A program made the translations under genes and the position numbers. A stretch of 64,000 nt of DNA, taken from NCBI GenBank assembly GCA_001898385.1, contig MKTT01000075.1, positions 1 through 64,000 on the forward strand, given 5' to 3'. Under the pieces are notes generated by a model. It did not search any database, was not told the origin of the DNA, and saw nothing but the letters and a program-made list of their open reading frames with translations. Below, in pieces: positions 26,177-35,065 of the stretch. This DNA is from Planctomycetales bacterium 71-10 (GTDB taxonomy: Bacteria; Planctomycetota; Planctomycetia; Isosphaerales; Isosphaeraceae). How positions within the stretch are numbered: the stretch's first letter is position 1; each line of letters opens with the position of its first letter.

Positions 26177-27211
26177 ATGATGAGCCCCGAGCTGCTGGAG
26201 GAGCTGAAGGCCGCCCTGGTGCGGAAGGAAGAGGCGAGGGAGCGCTGGGCGAAGCTGGAGCTGGAGGCGGGCGAGGCCCGCGCCGTCGCCCTGGAAGCGA
26301 AGAAGGATTTCCGGGCCGTCTGCGACGAGCTGGAGGAGATCGAGTCGGAGATCCGCACCGGGCTGACCGGGATGCCGCTGGTGGACGCGGCGACGGTGAA
26401 GCGGGCCGCACCCGATCGCGAGGCCGAAGAAGACTACTCGGCCATGTGGTCGCGGCCCTGGCTGCACTCGACGAAGCTGTGGGTCGCCGGCGAGACCGTG
26501 GAGGTGGAGATCGGGTACAAGCCCGAATACCACGGCGGGAGCCTGCGGTTCGGCCCCCCGCTCGATACGGCCGGATACGCCCACTACGGCGTGGGCAAGC
26601 TGGCCGACGGCGTCCCCGTCGACCTCCCGGAATACTACCGCTCGCGGCCCTACGAATACGCCGAGCGGCTGGCCTACCTGCTAGCGAGGCTGACGACCAA
26701 GTCGGGCGACGCGAAGCCATCGGACGCGGCCGACGCCCCGGCGTGGCGAGCCGTTCCGCTCGGCGACCTGAACCTCCCGAAGGACACGAAAGCCGCCCTG
26801 CGACGCTGCGGCGTGTTCTCGGCCGGCGACCTGGCCGACGCGATCGACCTCGGCGTGGACGACGCGCGGCTCGACGTGAACACGGAAGCCATCATCGTGC
26901 CCGACGGCCCGTGGAGGAACGTCGTCGATTGCGTCGAGGACCTCCGCAACGGACGGCCCTTCGCGACGATCGCGGTCGAGGTAGAGGTCGTACGACCGAC
27001 GGCGGCCGAGGAGGCCCGCGCCGAACGCGACGGCCTGACGATCGAGGAGTCGCGGGCCGTCGACGCCGAGGTCGCCAAGATCGTCACGACCGCGGGCGGA
27101 CGGTACATACCGCCGTCGAAGGCCGACGAGCGGCCGGTGAAGCCGGCGAAGGGCACGAAGCGCGGGGCGTCGTCCGCGGCCGTCGGGGCCGCGGCGGCGA
27201 CGACCCCATGA
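26177..27211 (+). CDS. Hypothetical phage protein with coiled coil and HhH/alpha-CTD-like segment
   Basis: The 344-residue protein starts at ATG 26177 after GGAGAGAGACC. Residues 1-60 form a charged coiled coil. The middle (90-165) is a predicted beta-rich region with YKPEYHGGSLRFG. Residues about 193-225 (VPLGDLNLPKDTKAALRRCGVFSAGDLADAI) have the spacing of the helix-hairpin-helix in the RNA polymerase alpha C-terminal domain. The tail is disordered and basic. Being next to a sigma factor, a role in transcription is possible but only inferred. Its stop overlaps the next ATG. Confidence 0.75.
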   Translation: MMSPELLEELKAALVRKEEARERWAKLELEAGEARAVALEAKKDFRAVCDELEEIESEIRTGLTGMPLVDAATVKRAAPDREAEEDYSAMWSRPWLHSTKLWVAGETVEVEIGYKPEYHGGSLRFGPPLDTAGYAHYGVGKLADGVPVDLPEYYRSRPYEYAERLAYLLARLTTKSGDAKPSDAADAPAWRAVPLGDLNLPKDTKAALRRCGVFSAGDLADAIDLGVDDARLDVNTEAIIVPDGPWRNVVDCVEDLRNGRPFATIAVEVEVVRPTAAEEARAERDGLTIEESRAVDAEVAKIVTTAGGRYIPPSKADERPVKPAKGTKRGASSAAVGAAAATTP

Positions 27212-27573
27212 GCGGCCGGCGGTACGAGTACTTCGAAGTCGGCGCGTCCGGGCGGTACGGCGGCGTCGGGGAGGTCCTCGCCGCCGCCGAGCTGGCGAAG
27301 CGGGACGGCGTCGCCACCGTCTACGGCATGCCGATCGGCGGCTCCGTCCTGGATTACGAGGTCCTCGGCTGCGTCCGGCGGAGGGACGGCGTCGTCGAGC
27401 TGACGGGCGTGGAGCCGGCGTCCCTGGGCTGCTGCCCGCACTGCGGCTGCATCGACGTCGACCCGCTCGACGAGGGGTGGGACGAGCTGGTCTGCACCGC
27501 CTGCGGCGTGACGTGGAGTCTAAGCGAGCTGCTCAATCCGGCCGAGGGGCCGGGGGAAGGAGGCCCGACGTGA
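27208..27573 (+). CDS. Small zinc-ribbon-like protein
   Basis: The 121-residue protein starts at ATG 27208 inside the previous stop (ATGA). The N-terminal half reads YFEVGASGRYGGVGEVLAAAELAKRDG; the C-terminal half has a probable zinc ribbon, CCPHCGCIDVDP and then CTACGVTW, about 27 residues apart. Function unknown. It is in a tight run of small Cys-rich genes. Confidence 0.7.
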   Translation: MSGRRYEYFEVGASGRYGGVGEVLAAAELAKRDGVATVYGMPIGGSVLDYEVLGCVRRRDGVVELTGVEPASLGCCPHCGCIDVDPLDEGWDELVCTACGVTWSLSELLNPAEGPGEGGPT

Positions 27574-27779
27574 TGCATCCGACGTGGATCGTCGCGGGCT
27601 TGGTCGTGATCGCCCTCGCCGTCGCGCTGGCCGTCCGTCTGAACCGGGCGGTCCGGCGTTGCCCGCGGTGCGGCCGGGGGGAGGTCGATCTGGTCGCCGA
27701 GGGGGAGGGCTGGGCCGAGCGCTGCCGCTCGTGCGGGTGGACGGCGGACGTCGGCGTGGACGACGTCCGCGTGTGGTGA
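27573..27779 (+). CDS. Small membrane-anchored zinc-ribbon protein
   Basis: The 68-residue protein has one N-terminal membrane helix (WIVAGLVVIALAVALAVRL) and a C-terminal four-Cys ribbon, CPRCGRG and CRSCGWT, about 20 residues apart. ATG 27573 (or GTG 27570) shares a base with the previous stop. An inner-membrane protein with a cytoplasmic zinc ribbon is the simplest reading. Role unknown. Confidence 0.68.
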   Translation: MHPTWIVAGLVVIALAVALAVRLNRAVRRCPRCGRGEVDLVAEGEGWAERCRSCGWTADVGVDDVRVW

Positions 27780-27858
27780 GGGGAGGCCGCCCGCCGCGAT
27801 CGGCGCGGCGGGCGGGGAGTTCAAGCGAGGGAGCTTATTCCGAGAAGGGGGGCCCGGC

Positions 27859-28086
27859 GTGATCCAGCTCATCCTGACCTGCGACGTGTGCGGCAAGCCG
27901 GGGCCGTCGGCGAAGACCGACGGCGTCGCGCCGAGGACGACGATCGAGGGCCTGCGATCCAGCAAGGGGTGGTCCCGCTGCCGCAGGCGGCACACGGAGT
28001 CGATGCAGGACCACTGCCCCGACTGCCTCGCCGAGCTGAGGTCGAGGCAGGCGACGCGGAACGGCACCACCCGGAGGCGGACGTGA
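27859..28086 (+). CDS. Small Cys-rich protein
   Basis: The 75-residue protein starts at GTG 27859, preceded by GAGAAGGGGGG. CDVCGKPG near the N-terminus and CPDCLAEL near the C-terminus form a likely zinc knuckle, separated by a basic segment. The next gene starts inside its stop (GTGA). Function unknown. Confidence 0.65.
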   Translation: MIQLILTCDVCGKPGPSAKTDGVAPRTTIEGLRSSKGWSRCRRRHTESMQDHCPDCLAELRSRQATRNGTTRRRT

Positions 28087-28349
28087 CGCGAGCGGCGGCG
28101 TCGCGCGACGCCCGGCTCGTCCCCGGCGAGTTCGTGGAATACACGCGCGGGGCGATCGACAGGATGCACGTCCCCGGGGCGATCGATCAGCCGCACGAGG
28201 GGCTGTGGGGCGTCGTCGTCTCCGTGAGCGACCACCCGCACGGCGGCCTGGTCGTCTGGAGGCATCAACGAGGCGAGGCGAAGACCTTCGGCTGCTATCT
28301 CTGCCGATGCGGGAGCGACTTCCGAGAAAGGGCGTGCGATGGCGACTGA
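28083..28349 (+). CDS. Hypothetical phage protein
   Basis: The 88-residue frame starts at GTG 28083, overlapping the upstream stop, and contains EFVEYTRGAIDRM, LWGVVVSVSDHPHGGLVVWRH and a terminal FGCYLCRCGSDF. The Val-rich beta pattern suggests a small beta-barrel. No family is recognised. Confidence 0.55.
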   Translation: MTRAAASRDARLVPGEFVEYTRGAIDRMHVPGAIDQPHEGLWGVVVSVSDHPHGGLVVWRHQRGEAKTFGCYLCRCGSDFRERACDGD

Positions 28350-28722
28350 CGAACCTGGAACGAATGGGGCGAAGGAACCGACGACCCACGACTATTCGCG
28401 GCCCGTCTGGGGCCACGCCTGCGAGGTCACGGCGATCCGCGACGGGGGCGCCGAGGTCGACGGCCACGGGTGGGGGCGCGGGATCGAGGTCGGGGACTTC
28501 CTGATCCTCGACGACGGCCGGGGGCTCACGACGCGGTACAAGGCGGCCCGGGTCCGCTACTGCGACGACCCTCCCGACATGTGGTTCGCCACGCTGGCGT
28601 TCGCCCCGAGGCCGGGTCCTCCGGAGCCCGTGCGCAGGGGGCCTTACGACGTGACCGGGATCATGCAGGGGCTCTATGAAGCCCCCGGACGCGACGGCCG
28701 GAAGGGAGGGGTGCTGGGATGA
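28339..28722 (+). CDS. Hypothetical phage protein, ASCH/beta-barrel-like
   Basis: The 127-residue protein (MATDEPGTNGAKEP...) has GIEVGDFLILDDGRGLTTRYKAARVRYCDDPPDMWFATLAF. The string 'V-GD-FLIL-x-TRYK-V' resembles small beta-barrel proteins of the DUF3850/ASCH type that read RNA or modified nucleosides; this is a weak similarity by eye. It overlaps neighbours on both sides by a few bases, so it belongs to the same operon. Confidence 0.62.
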   Translation: MATDEPGTNGAKEPTTHDYSRPVWGHACEVTAIRDGGAEVDGHGWGRGIEVGDFLILDDGRGLTTRYKAARVRYCDDPPDMWFATLAFAPRPGPPEPVRRGPYDVTGIMQGLYEAPGRDGRKGGVLG

Positions 28723-29690
28723 ACGACGAACTCGAATCGATCGACCCGATCGACCCGATCGACCGGATGGCGGCGGACGTGACGGCGGCCTGGAGCGCCC
28801 GGCGGGCGTGCGGGCCGCCGGGGCCGGGGGACGTGGTGCGGGAGGACGGGGCCGGGGTGGAGCTGACCGTCGGTCGGGTGGACGAAACGGTCCTGCCGCC
28901 GGCGGCGTGGTGCGGGCTGGGGGGCGGGGAAGACCTCTGGGGGGCCCGCTGGATCCCGGTCGACCGGCTGAAGGTCGTGCGCAGGGCGGCCGACCCGGAC
29001 GCGCCCGGGGACGACGTCGCCGAGGCCCTGGGGGACGCCGTCGACGTCGCCCTGGAGTGCGGCGAGGTCCACCTGGGGGCCGCCCTGGTGATGCTCCTCC
29101 GCCTCCGCGAGGGGGGCCGCGAGAAGGAGGCGGTCGAGCGGCTGATGTTCCTGGCGGCGGATTCGGGGATCGGGCCGGAGGGGGGAGTCCGGCCGGCCTG
29201 GCACATCCGGGAGGGGGACGTCGTCCGCCCGAGGCGGGGCGGGCCGGCGATGCGGGTCGAGCGGATCGAGATGGGCCCCGAGCCGCCGCGGGCCCTCTGC
29301 GAGTTCCTGTATCGGACGCCCGACTGGTGCAACGTCGGCCGGACGGCGTACTTCCCGCTCGACGTCCTGGCCCGGGCCGACGGCTCGCCGATCGCCCCGC
29401 CGACGAGCGTCCGCGAGCTGCTGGATCACCTGCGGCGGCGGCCGATGGTGCGGATCACGGGGCCGTCGCCGGGCTCGCCCGTCCCGTCGGCCCGGACGAC
29501 GGCGTTCGCGCGGTTCGAGGGGGGCCGACTCTGGTTCAAGGACGGCCGGCACATCCCCCTGGCCTGCACGCTGACGCCCGGGGCGGCGGCGTCGGAGGCG
29601 GGGATCGAGTTCGACGCCGCCGGGTTCGTCGTCACCAAATTCGGCGTGAAGATCCGCGTCGACTACCTGCCGTCGCCGGCCGACGGCTGA
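28719..29690 (+). CDS. Hypothetical phage protein
   Basis: The 323-residue protein starts at ATG 28719 in the stop of the preceding gene. It begins with an Asp-Pro-Ile repeat (IDPIDPIDRMAADV). Residues about 100-160 form a helical region (LGAALVMLLRLREGGREKEAVERLMFL), then come beta-rich segments with GDVVRPRRGGPAMRVERIEMG. Nothing identifies a function. It ends 28 bases inside the oppositely oriented gene 29663-29878, closing the rightward left-end operon. Confidence 0.68.
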   Translation: MNDELESIDPIDPIDRMAADVTAAWSARRACGPPGPGDVVREDGAGVELTVGRVDETVLPPAAWCGLGGGEDLWGARWIPVDRLKVVRRAADPDAPGDDVAEALGDAVDVALECGEVHLGAALVMLLRLREGGREKEAVERLMFLAADSGIGPEGGVRPAWHIREGDVVRPRRGGPAMRVERIEMGPEPPRALCEFLYRTPDWCNVGRTAYFPLDVLARADGSPIAPPTSVRELLDHLRRRPMVRITGPSPGSPVPSARTTAFARFEGGRLWFKDGRHIPLACTLTPGAAASEAGIEFDAAGFVVTKFGVKIRVDYLPSPADG

Positions 29691-29878
29691 TCCGCCGGCG
29701 GGGCCGCGCCGGCGTCGTCGCCGGCGCGGAGGCAGGCGAGGCAGTCGGCGGGCGCGACCTCGCGGCCGAGGCGGGTGCAGGACCCGTAGCGGCAGCCGCA
29801 GGCGGCGGGGGCCTTGCACGCGCAGGCCCTCGCCCGCGCCAGGAGGGCCAGATCCTCGGCGAGGGACGGGGGGATCAT
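29663..29878 (-). CDS. Small Cys-rich phage protein, last gene of the late operon
   Basis: The 71-residue protein starts at ATG 29878 in the overlap with the preceding gene (ATGA), which decides the start. It reads MIPPSLAEDLALLARARACACKAPAACGCRYGSC with eight Cys residues in the N-terminal two thirds. It may bind metal. No family is recognised. Confidence 0.6.
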   Translation of the reverse strand: MIPPSLAEDLALLARARACACKAPAACGCRYGSCTRLGREVAPADCLACLRAGDDAGAAPPADQPSAGDGR

Positions 29879-30564
29879 TCGTGCAAGCTCACGGAGTAGG
29901 CCCCATTGTGGGGGGACCCCGCCAGGCTGCGCGTCCCGCCGCACGTCGCGGTGGCCAGCGAGCCGCCGGCGTCGGGCGTCCAGGCCGACGCGACGGCCGC
30001 GGTGCATGCCGAGTAGGTCGCGTACGGGGCCGTGCGGAGCACGGTCAGCCGCAGGGACGGGCCGATCGGGCCGACCTCGAACGTGTACCCGGCCGCCGAC
30101 CCGGACCAGCCGGCGACGCCGGACTTGGAGACGGCGACGGGGCCGAAGCCGGAATCCTCGAAGGTCAGGACCCCGGCCTGCGGGTAGGGGATCGCCGGGA
30201 CGGACTGATAAGCATCCGCCGCGTGGATGAAGTTGTCCCCGGATCCCTGGGGACGCCAGCCGATGAGGTCGCCCGAGTCGAGGCCGGAGATGAGGACGCG
30301 GTAGCCCGCGCCGGCCGCGAGCGAGGCCCCCGCCCAGGTCCTGGCCCGGCAGCGCGGGACGTCGGAGACGCGGACCGTCCACCCGGACACGGACGAGGAG
30401 GGGATCGGGAGCCTGACGAGGCCGTCGACGTCGGCGACGCCGTCGGCCATGACGGCGCCGCCGCCGTCCCAGAGGGTGACGCGGCCGTGGGGGCACGGGC
30501 CGTCGACGGCCGTCCGGAGGGAGGCCGTGATCGTCCAGCAGCAGCACTTGCGCCGGGTCAGCAT
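29875..30564 (-). CDS. Hypothetical structural phage protein
   Basis: The 229-residue protein starts at ATG 30564 (MLTRRKCCCWTITA). The Ser/Gly/Thr-rich beta pattern, AGYRVLISGLDSGDLIGW and GVLTFEDSGFGPVAVSKSGVAGWSGSAAGYTFEVG, suggests a tail-tip or appendage protein. It lies at the end of the tail block, next to the large tail protein. The open frame upstream of this ATG is shadow of the neighbouring genes. Confidence 0.65.
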   Translation of the reverse strand: MLTRRKCCCWTITASLRTAVDGPCPHGRVTLWDGGGAVMADGVADVDGLVRLPIPSSSVSGWTVRVSDVPRCRARTWAGASLAAGAGYRVLISGLDSGDLIGWRPQGSGDNFIHAADAYQSVPAIPYPQAGVLTFEDSGFGPVAVSKSGVAGWSGSAAGYTFEVGPIGPSLRLTVLRTAPYATYSACTAAVASAWTPDAGGSLATATCGGTRSLAGSPHNGAYSVSLHE

Positions 30565-30923
30565 TGGAGGGGGGTCGCGAGGACGGTGCCGGACTGGTCG
30601 GCCTGGACGGCGACGCGCTGGCCCGCGTAGAGGGAGGCGACGGGGTCGGGGTTGACGACGGCGACGGAGCCGCCCGACGGGGCCCAGCCGCCGGAAGAGT
30701 TGCAAAGGTCGACCATGCCGGAGGCGCCGCCGGCGATGGCGGCGGACACGGTCCCGACGCGGAGGCCGCCGCCCGACGGCGCCGCGAACCCCGCCTGCGC
30801 CGCCTGCATGCGCTGGCGCTGGTCGAGCTGGTCGAGCTTGGCCTCGGCGCGGAGGGCCCGCTCCTCCATGCGGCGGAGGGCCAGCTCCAGGCGGTCGAGG
30901 CGTGCGTCGGAGTAGCTGGGCAT
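30558..30923 (-). CDS. Small tail-region protein with coiled coil
   Basis: The 121-residue protein starts at ATG 30923, one base into the stop of the large tail gene (TGATG). Residues 8-40 are a charged coiled coil (LDRLELALRRMEERALRAEAKLDQLDQ). The rest is Gly/Ala/Val-rich with VDLCNSSGGW. A small tail appendage or assembly protein is a reasonable guess. Confidence 0.65.
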   Translation of the reverse strand: MPSYSDARLDRLELALRRMEERALRAEAKLDQLDQRQRMQAAQAGFAAPSGGGLRVGTVSAAIAGGASGMVDLCNSSGGWAPSGGSVAVVNPDPVASLYAGQRVAVQADQSGTVLATPLQC

Positions 30924-33445
30924 CACTGGTACCCCAGGCCCGGGCCGCCGACGCCGGGGCGGCGCGGGGCGTCGTCCCCTTCGCCGGCGATGCGGGCCAG
31001 CTCGGCGTCGATCGCCCGGTCTTTCTGCCTCTGTTCCTCGGCGGCGATCGCCCCCGGGGTCGTCGGCGTCTCCCTCGGGCCGGGGCCGGTGGGGTTCCCG
31101 AGGGCGTGGGAGAGGCGGGAGGCGTCGCGGGCCGAAGACTTCTCCGCCCGGTCGCGGGAGTCGGCCCGGCCGTCGGCCTCGGCCATGTTCCGGGCCCAGT
31201 CCTTGCCGAGGGCCCCGGCCAGGCCCTGGGCGTGCTCCAGCGAGCCGGCCCGGATCGCCTTCCGCCGGTCCTCGGAGATGACGCGATCGGGGCGGGAGGC
31301 GGCGAGCTTCCGGCGGCCCTCCGACTCGGCATCCCGCCCCGCGCGGGCCTTCGCCCGGTCGGCGGCGCGATCGTCCTCGGAGACGGAGGCGTACTTGCGG
31401 TCGGAGCGGTAGGGCCTGTTCGTCGTCCGATAGGGGCGGTCCTTCCGGTACTCGCGCCCCGCCTCGTAGCGGCCCGATGCGTCGCCGCCCGGCGTCGACC
31501 AATCGGCGTCGAGCATCGCCGCGGCGGCCCGGACGTCGTCGCCCTCGTCGGGCCGGGGCGCGGCCGCGGCCGTCGGGCCGGGCGTCCGGAGCGACGCCCC
31601 CTCCAGCGCCCCGTGCGAGCCCCACGACGGGTGCGAGTAGAGGCGATCGCCGCTGAAGGCTTTCAAGCGGTTGCTGAAGGCGACGCGGGTGATCCACTCC
31701 GAGCCGCCGCCGGAGAGCGGGGCCCAGTCGAGGACGACGGACCGCGCGAGGGCGGCCATCGACTCGTACCCCGTCGTCCCGCCCGCGCGGGCCAGGCCGA
31801 TCGCCGCCCCCTTGGTCAGGGCGGGCGTCAGCTTGCCGTAGTAGGTGATCGAGCCCTCGCAGACGGTGTTCTTGACCGTGTCGAGGATTTCTTGCGCGAG
31901 CTGCGTCCGGGCCGTCGCGTCGCGGTAGTCGAGCCAGCTCGGGTCGTCGACGACGAGGGCCTGCTCGACGCCGTCCTCGGAGTGGGCGGTCCCCTCGTAG
32001 CCGCTCGACGGGACGGTCGCGGAGAGCGCCCCGCGGCTGTAGGGGACGAGGACCTTGACCTCGCAGGGGGCGGCCCCCCAGGGCTTGTTGATGGGCGCGT
32101 GGAAGACGATGTATCCGTCGGTGGTCCCGTCGTAGGGGACGACGTCGAAGGTCAAAGGAAACTCGTTGTACGGCTTGTTGCAGCCGGTCGACCAGCAGAT
32201 CACCGCCTGGGGCGTCGTGGTCATGACGACCTGGCCGTCGGCCGGGGCCCAGGGGACGGCGTGGCTGAACCGCTCGACCAGGTGCCGCGCGACGTAGGCG
32301 TTGTTGATGAGGAGCTTGCGCCAGACGAGCGACTTGGGGCTGTACATGCCGCGGATGCTGTAGCGCGTGTAGCCGGAGTTGTTGAACGGGACGTCGACCG
32401 TCAGGGCGGACGTCCCGCCGGCGGAGAGGGCCGTGCAGGCGGTGATGCGGCGACTCTCGCAGAAGGTCAGGCCGGTCGCGACGGGGTTGTAGGCGCAGAC
32501 CTCGGCGACGACGCCCGGCCAGTAGTTCGCGGCCCACGTCCTGGCCGCGTCGTCGGATTGGACGGTCAGCGTGGTCGACGTCATCGCCGTCACGTCGCCG
32601 AGGTCGGCCGCGTCCTTCGGCTGCGTGAAGTCGCTCTCCTGGTAGGTCGACTCGTCGCCGGAACTCCAGCCCTTGCTCAGGCCCGAGTCGGCGAAGTCGA
32701 GGTAGGCGGCCTGGACGTCGGCCCCGCCGCGGTAGACGACCCGGGTGAAGCATTCCGAGTGGTCGCGGGAGAGGCGGTCGACGACGATCGGGTCGGAGTC
32801 CAGGGTCAAGGTCAGGGGCGTCAGGTCGGTCAGCTGGGACTTGATCTTGATGGAGCCGTCGGCGGGGTCGATCCAGGCGACGTATTTGTTGCACCATTTC
32901 CGCAACAGCGCCCGGACCGCGTTCCAGAGCCCCCCGGTCAGGTACACCGGCTCGGGCGGGACGACGACCAGGGCGGCGAGGTCGGCCGGGGCGTAGGAGG
33001 CGACGCCGATCGCCGCCAGCTCCGCCGCGTGGAGGTCGAACAGCCGCGTCAGGATCGCGCCGACGGACAGCCCGGCGTCGATCGGGACGTAATCGTCGTC
33101 GGTCGGCGGCAGGTTGTAGGCGAGCCGGCCCGTGCCGTCGGCGGCCGTGACGGCGACGCGGTTGGCGAGCCATTCCAGGCCCATCGCCTTGTAGCCGATC
33201 TGGATCGGCCCTCGGCCGATGGAGCTGGGGTAGCTGCCGACGATCGCCCCCTTGAAGCAGGTGACGCCGTCGACGATCAGCTCGCAGGACGCGCGGGGGC
33301 CGAACGCCCCGGGGAGCGTGGTGCAGACCTCCGAGAACTCCAGGGAGTCGAACCCGGAGTCGACCTGGAGGACGAGTCGGTCGAGGACGATCCGCGCGGC
33401 GGGTCGGTCGACCTCGACGCCGGCGATCTTGAGGACGGACGCCAC
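30923..33445 (-). CDS. Large tail protein, possible tail hub
   Basis: The 840-residue protein starts MASVLKIAGVEVDRPAARIVLDRLVLQVDSGFDSLEFSEVCTTL. Beta-rich modules follow (about residues 20-110 and 150-330) like those of tail hub/late-control proteins (gp27/D-like folds). Residues about 330-610 are more beta-rich sequence. From about 620 it becomes a charged low-complexity tail (RPYRTTNRPYRSDRKYAS, then many Arg/Ala/Asp). It follows the tape measure gene, the usual place for distal tail proteins. The hub call is inferred from position and fold pattern, not from a motif. Confidence 0.65.
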   Translation of the reverse strand: MASVLKIAGVEVDRPAARIVLDRLVLQVDSGFDSLEFSEVCTTLPGAFGPRASCELIVDGVTCFKGAIVGSYPSSIGRGPIQIGYKAMGLEWLANRVAVTAADGTGRLAYNLPPTDDDYVPIDAGLSVGAILTRLFDLHAAELAAIGVASYAPADLAALVVVPPEPVYLTGGLWNAVRALLRKWCNKYVAWIDPADGSIKIKSQLTDLTPLTLTLDSDPIVVDRLSRDHSECFTRVVYRGGADVQAAYLDFADSGLSKGWSSGDESTYQESDFTQPKDAADLGDVTAMTSTTLTVQSDDAARTWAANYWPGVVAEVCAYNPVATGLTFCESRRITACTALSAGGTSALTVDVPFNNSGYTRYSIRGMYSPKSLVWRKLLINNAYVARHLVERFSHAVPWAPADGQVVMTTTPQAVICWSTGCNKPYNEFPLTFDVVPYDGTTDGYIVFHAPINKPWGAAPCEVKVLVPYSRGALSATVPSSGYEGTAHSEDGVEQALVVDDPSWLDYRDATARTQLAQEILDTVKNTVCEGSITYYGKLTPALTKGAAIGLARAGGTTGYESMAALARSVVLDWAPLSGGGSEWITRVAFSNRLKAFSGDRLYSHPSWGSHGALEGASLRTPGPTAAAAPRPDEGDDVRAAAAMLDADWSTPGGDASGRYEAGREYRKDRPYRTTNRPYRSDRKYASVSEDDRAADRAKARAGRDAESEGRRKLAASRPDRVISEDRRKAIRAGSLEHAQGLAGALGKDWARNMAEADGRADSRDRAEKSSARDASRLSHALGNPTGPGPRETPTTPGAIAAEEQRQKDRAIDAELARIAGEGDDAPRRPGVGGPGLGYQ

Positions 33446-33457
33446 GGGGGCCTCGCG

Positions 33458-35047
33458 TTACTGGTAGTAGGGGTCGCCGCCGTATTGCTGGCGGCCCATC
33501 TGGGCGTCCAGCTCCGCCTGCCACTTGCGTTGGGCCTGCCAGACGGCCTGCTGGAGGGCCTGGCGGATGGAGGCGACGTCGGGCCCGGCGGCGGTCTGGG
33601 CGGCCTCGCGGGCCAGGTCCTGGAGGACGGACGGGTTGGCGTCGGGGAATTCCTGCCGGGCGATGCCGGCGGCGGTCTGGTAGGCGGCGTCTTCCTGGGC
33701 CCGCAGGCGGTTCCCGGGGAGCGAGTCGCGGGCTGCCTGCTCGCGCTGGCGTTCGGCCCGGTCGCGGTTCCCCATCAGGATCTTCGTCTCGCGGTCCTCG
33801 GCGTCCCGGCGGCGCCTCGCGTCGGCGGCCTCGACCTCCGCCGCGTCCTTATTCTGGGCGTCCCGCTTCCGGATGTACTCGGCCTCCTGGTCCTCCATGT
33901 TCCGACGGCGGAGGTCGTCGGCGGCCTCGACCTCGGCCGCGTCCTGGTTAGCGACCTGCTCGCGCCATTCGGCCTCGACCTTGGTGCCCTGGGCGTTGAG
34001 CTGGTCGACGAGCTTCTTGTCCTTGGCATGGGCCAGGCCGCCGCGCGTGGCCCCGATCCAGCCCTTGACGTTGCCCGGGTCGAGGGACAGCATCCGCGAC
34101 GCGGCGACGTCGTCGCCCTTCAGGGCCGAGGCGACGACGTCGCCGGCCTCCTTGTGGAGCTTGGCGGCCTCGGCGTCGATCTGTTCCTGCACCTGCTCCT
34201 GGAGCTTGTCGTAATATTCGTCGCGGGAGAGCTGGTAGACCGCCCCGTCCTTCCCCTTGGCGATGATCTGGTCGCGGCCGGCCCGCTCGTCGCGGCGGCG
34301 GTAGAGGTCCAGCTCGCGCTGGCGGGCCTCCAGCTCGCCGACGCGGCCCGACCGCCGTGACTGCTCCAGCAGCGTCCGCCCGGCGCGTCGGACGGCGTCG
34401 TCCGGGCCGCCCGAGTCGTTGACGACCTTCTGGGCGACCGCCGCGGCGTCCTTGTCGAGCCCCTCGGCGTCGGCGGCCTTCCGGGCCTTGTCGAACGTCG
34501 CCTGCTTCTCCTTCTCGGCGGTGACCTCCTTCTCCAGCTCGACGCGCCTCGCCGTCGCGTCGTTGTACTCGGCCAGCTCGGAGTCCGTGAGCCAGCCCTT
34601 CTCCCGCAGCTCCTTCAGACGGTCCTGCAAGGTCTTCAGGGCTTCGGACAGCCCCCCCAGGCGGTCCGCGGCCTTGGGGACGTCGTTGGAGCCGTCGACC
34701 ATCGCCGAGAAGGCCGCCTTGAGGGGCGGGATGGCGAAGTAGGCGGCCAGGCCGACGGCCGTCATCAAGCCGGCGAGTCCCGGGCCGCCGCCGAGGGCCG
34801 TCGCGAGGCCCTCGATATTGTTCAACACGCCGCCGATCCCGCCCTGCGCGAAGTCCTGGAGGAACCGCCCCCCCTCCAGCACGGAGCGGCCGAAGTTGCG
34901 CGTGGAGCCCTCGGCCTTGTCGGCGGCGCCCGCCAGCTCCTCCAGCTTGGACTTCGCCCCCTGGGCCTTGTCGCGCAGGTCGTCGAGGTCCTTGGCCCCG
35001 GTGACCTGGAGGAGGAGCTGGACGACCTCGTCGTTGCTCATCGCCAC
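33458..35047 (-). CDS. Tail tape measure protein (short)
   Basis: The 529-residue protein starts at GTG 35047, which has GGAG at 7-base spacing; ATG 35041 (MSNDEVVQLL) is an alternative. The N-terminus VVQLLLQVTGAKDLDDLRDKAQGAKSKLEELAG is typical of tape measure proteins. A hydrophobic, Gly-rich segment (GGVLNNIEGLATALGGGPGLAGLMTAVGLAAYF, residues about 72-106) and long coiled coils (residues 130-230, 350-440) follow. It is short for a tape measure, implying a short tail if the usual length rule holds. It follows the tail tube gene in the reading direction. Confidence 0.82.
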   Translation of the reverse strand: MAMSNDEVVQLLLQVTGAKDLDDLRDKAQGAKSKLEELAGAADKAEGSTRNFGRSVLEGGRFLQDFAQGGIGGVLNNIEGLATALGGGPGLAGLMTAVGLAAYFAIPPLKAAFSAMVDGSNDVPKAADRLGGLSEALKTLQDRLKELREKGWLTDSELAEYNDATARRVELEKEVTAEKEKQATFDKARKAADAEGLDKDAAAVAQKVVNDSGGPDDAVRRAGRTLLEQSRRSGRVGELEARQRELDLYRRRDERAGRDQIIAKGKDGAVYQLSRDEYYDKLQEQVQEQIDAEAAKLHKEAGDVVASALKGDDVAASRMLSLDPGNVKGWIGATRGGLAHAKDKKLVDQLNAQGTKVEAEWREQVANQDAAEVEAADDLRRRNMEDQEAEYIRKRDAQNKDAAEVEAADARRRRDAEDRETKILMGNRDRAERQREQAARDSLPGNRLRAQEDAAYQTAAGIARQEFPDANPSVLQDLAREAAQTAAGPDVASIRQALQQAVWQAQRKWQAELDAQMGRQQYGGDPYYQ

Positions 35048-35065
35048 GATGACGCTCCGATCCGA

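Noticed and set aside
30902-34360. 1152-residue plus-strand frame
   Set aside because: Antisense shadow of the tail genes; composition is Arg/Gly/Val/Asp-rich without any domain, and the opposite strand has consistent phage genes with ribosome sites and overlaps.
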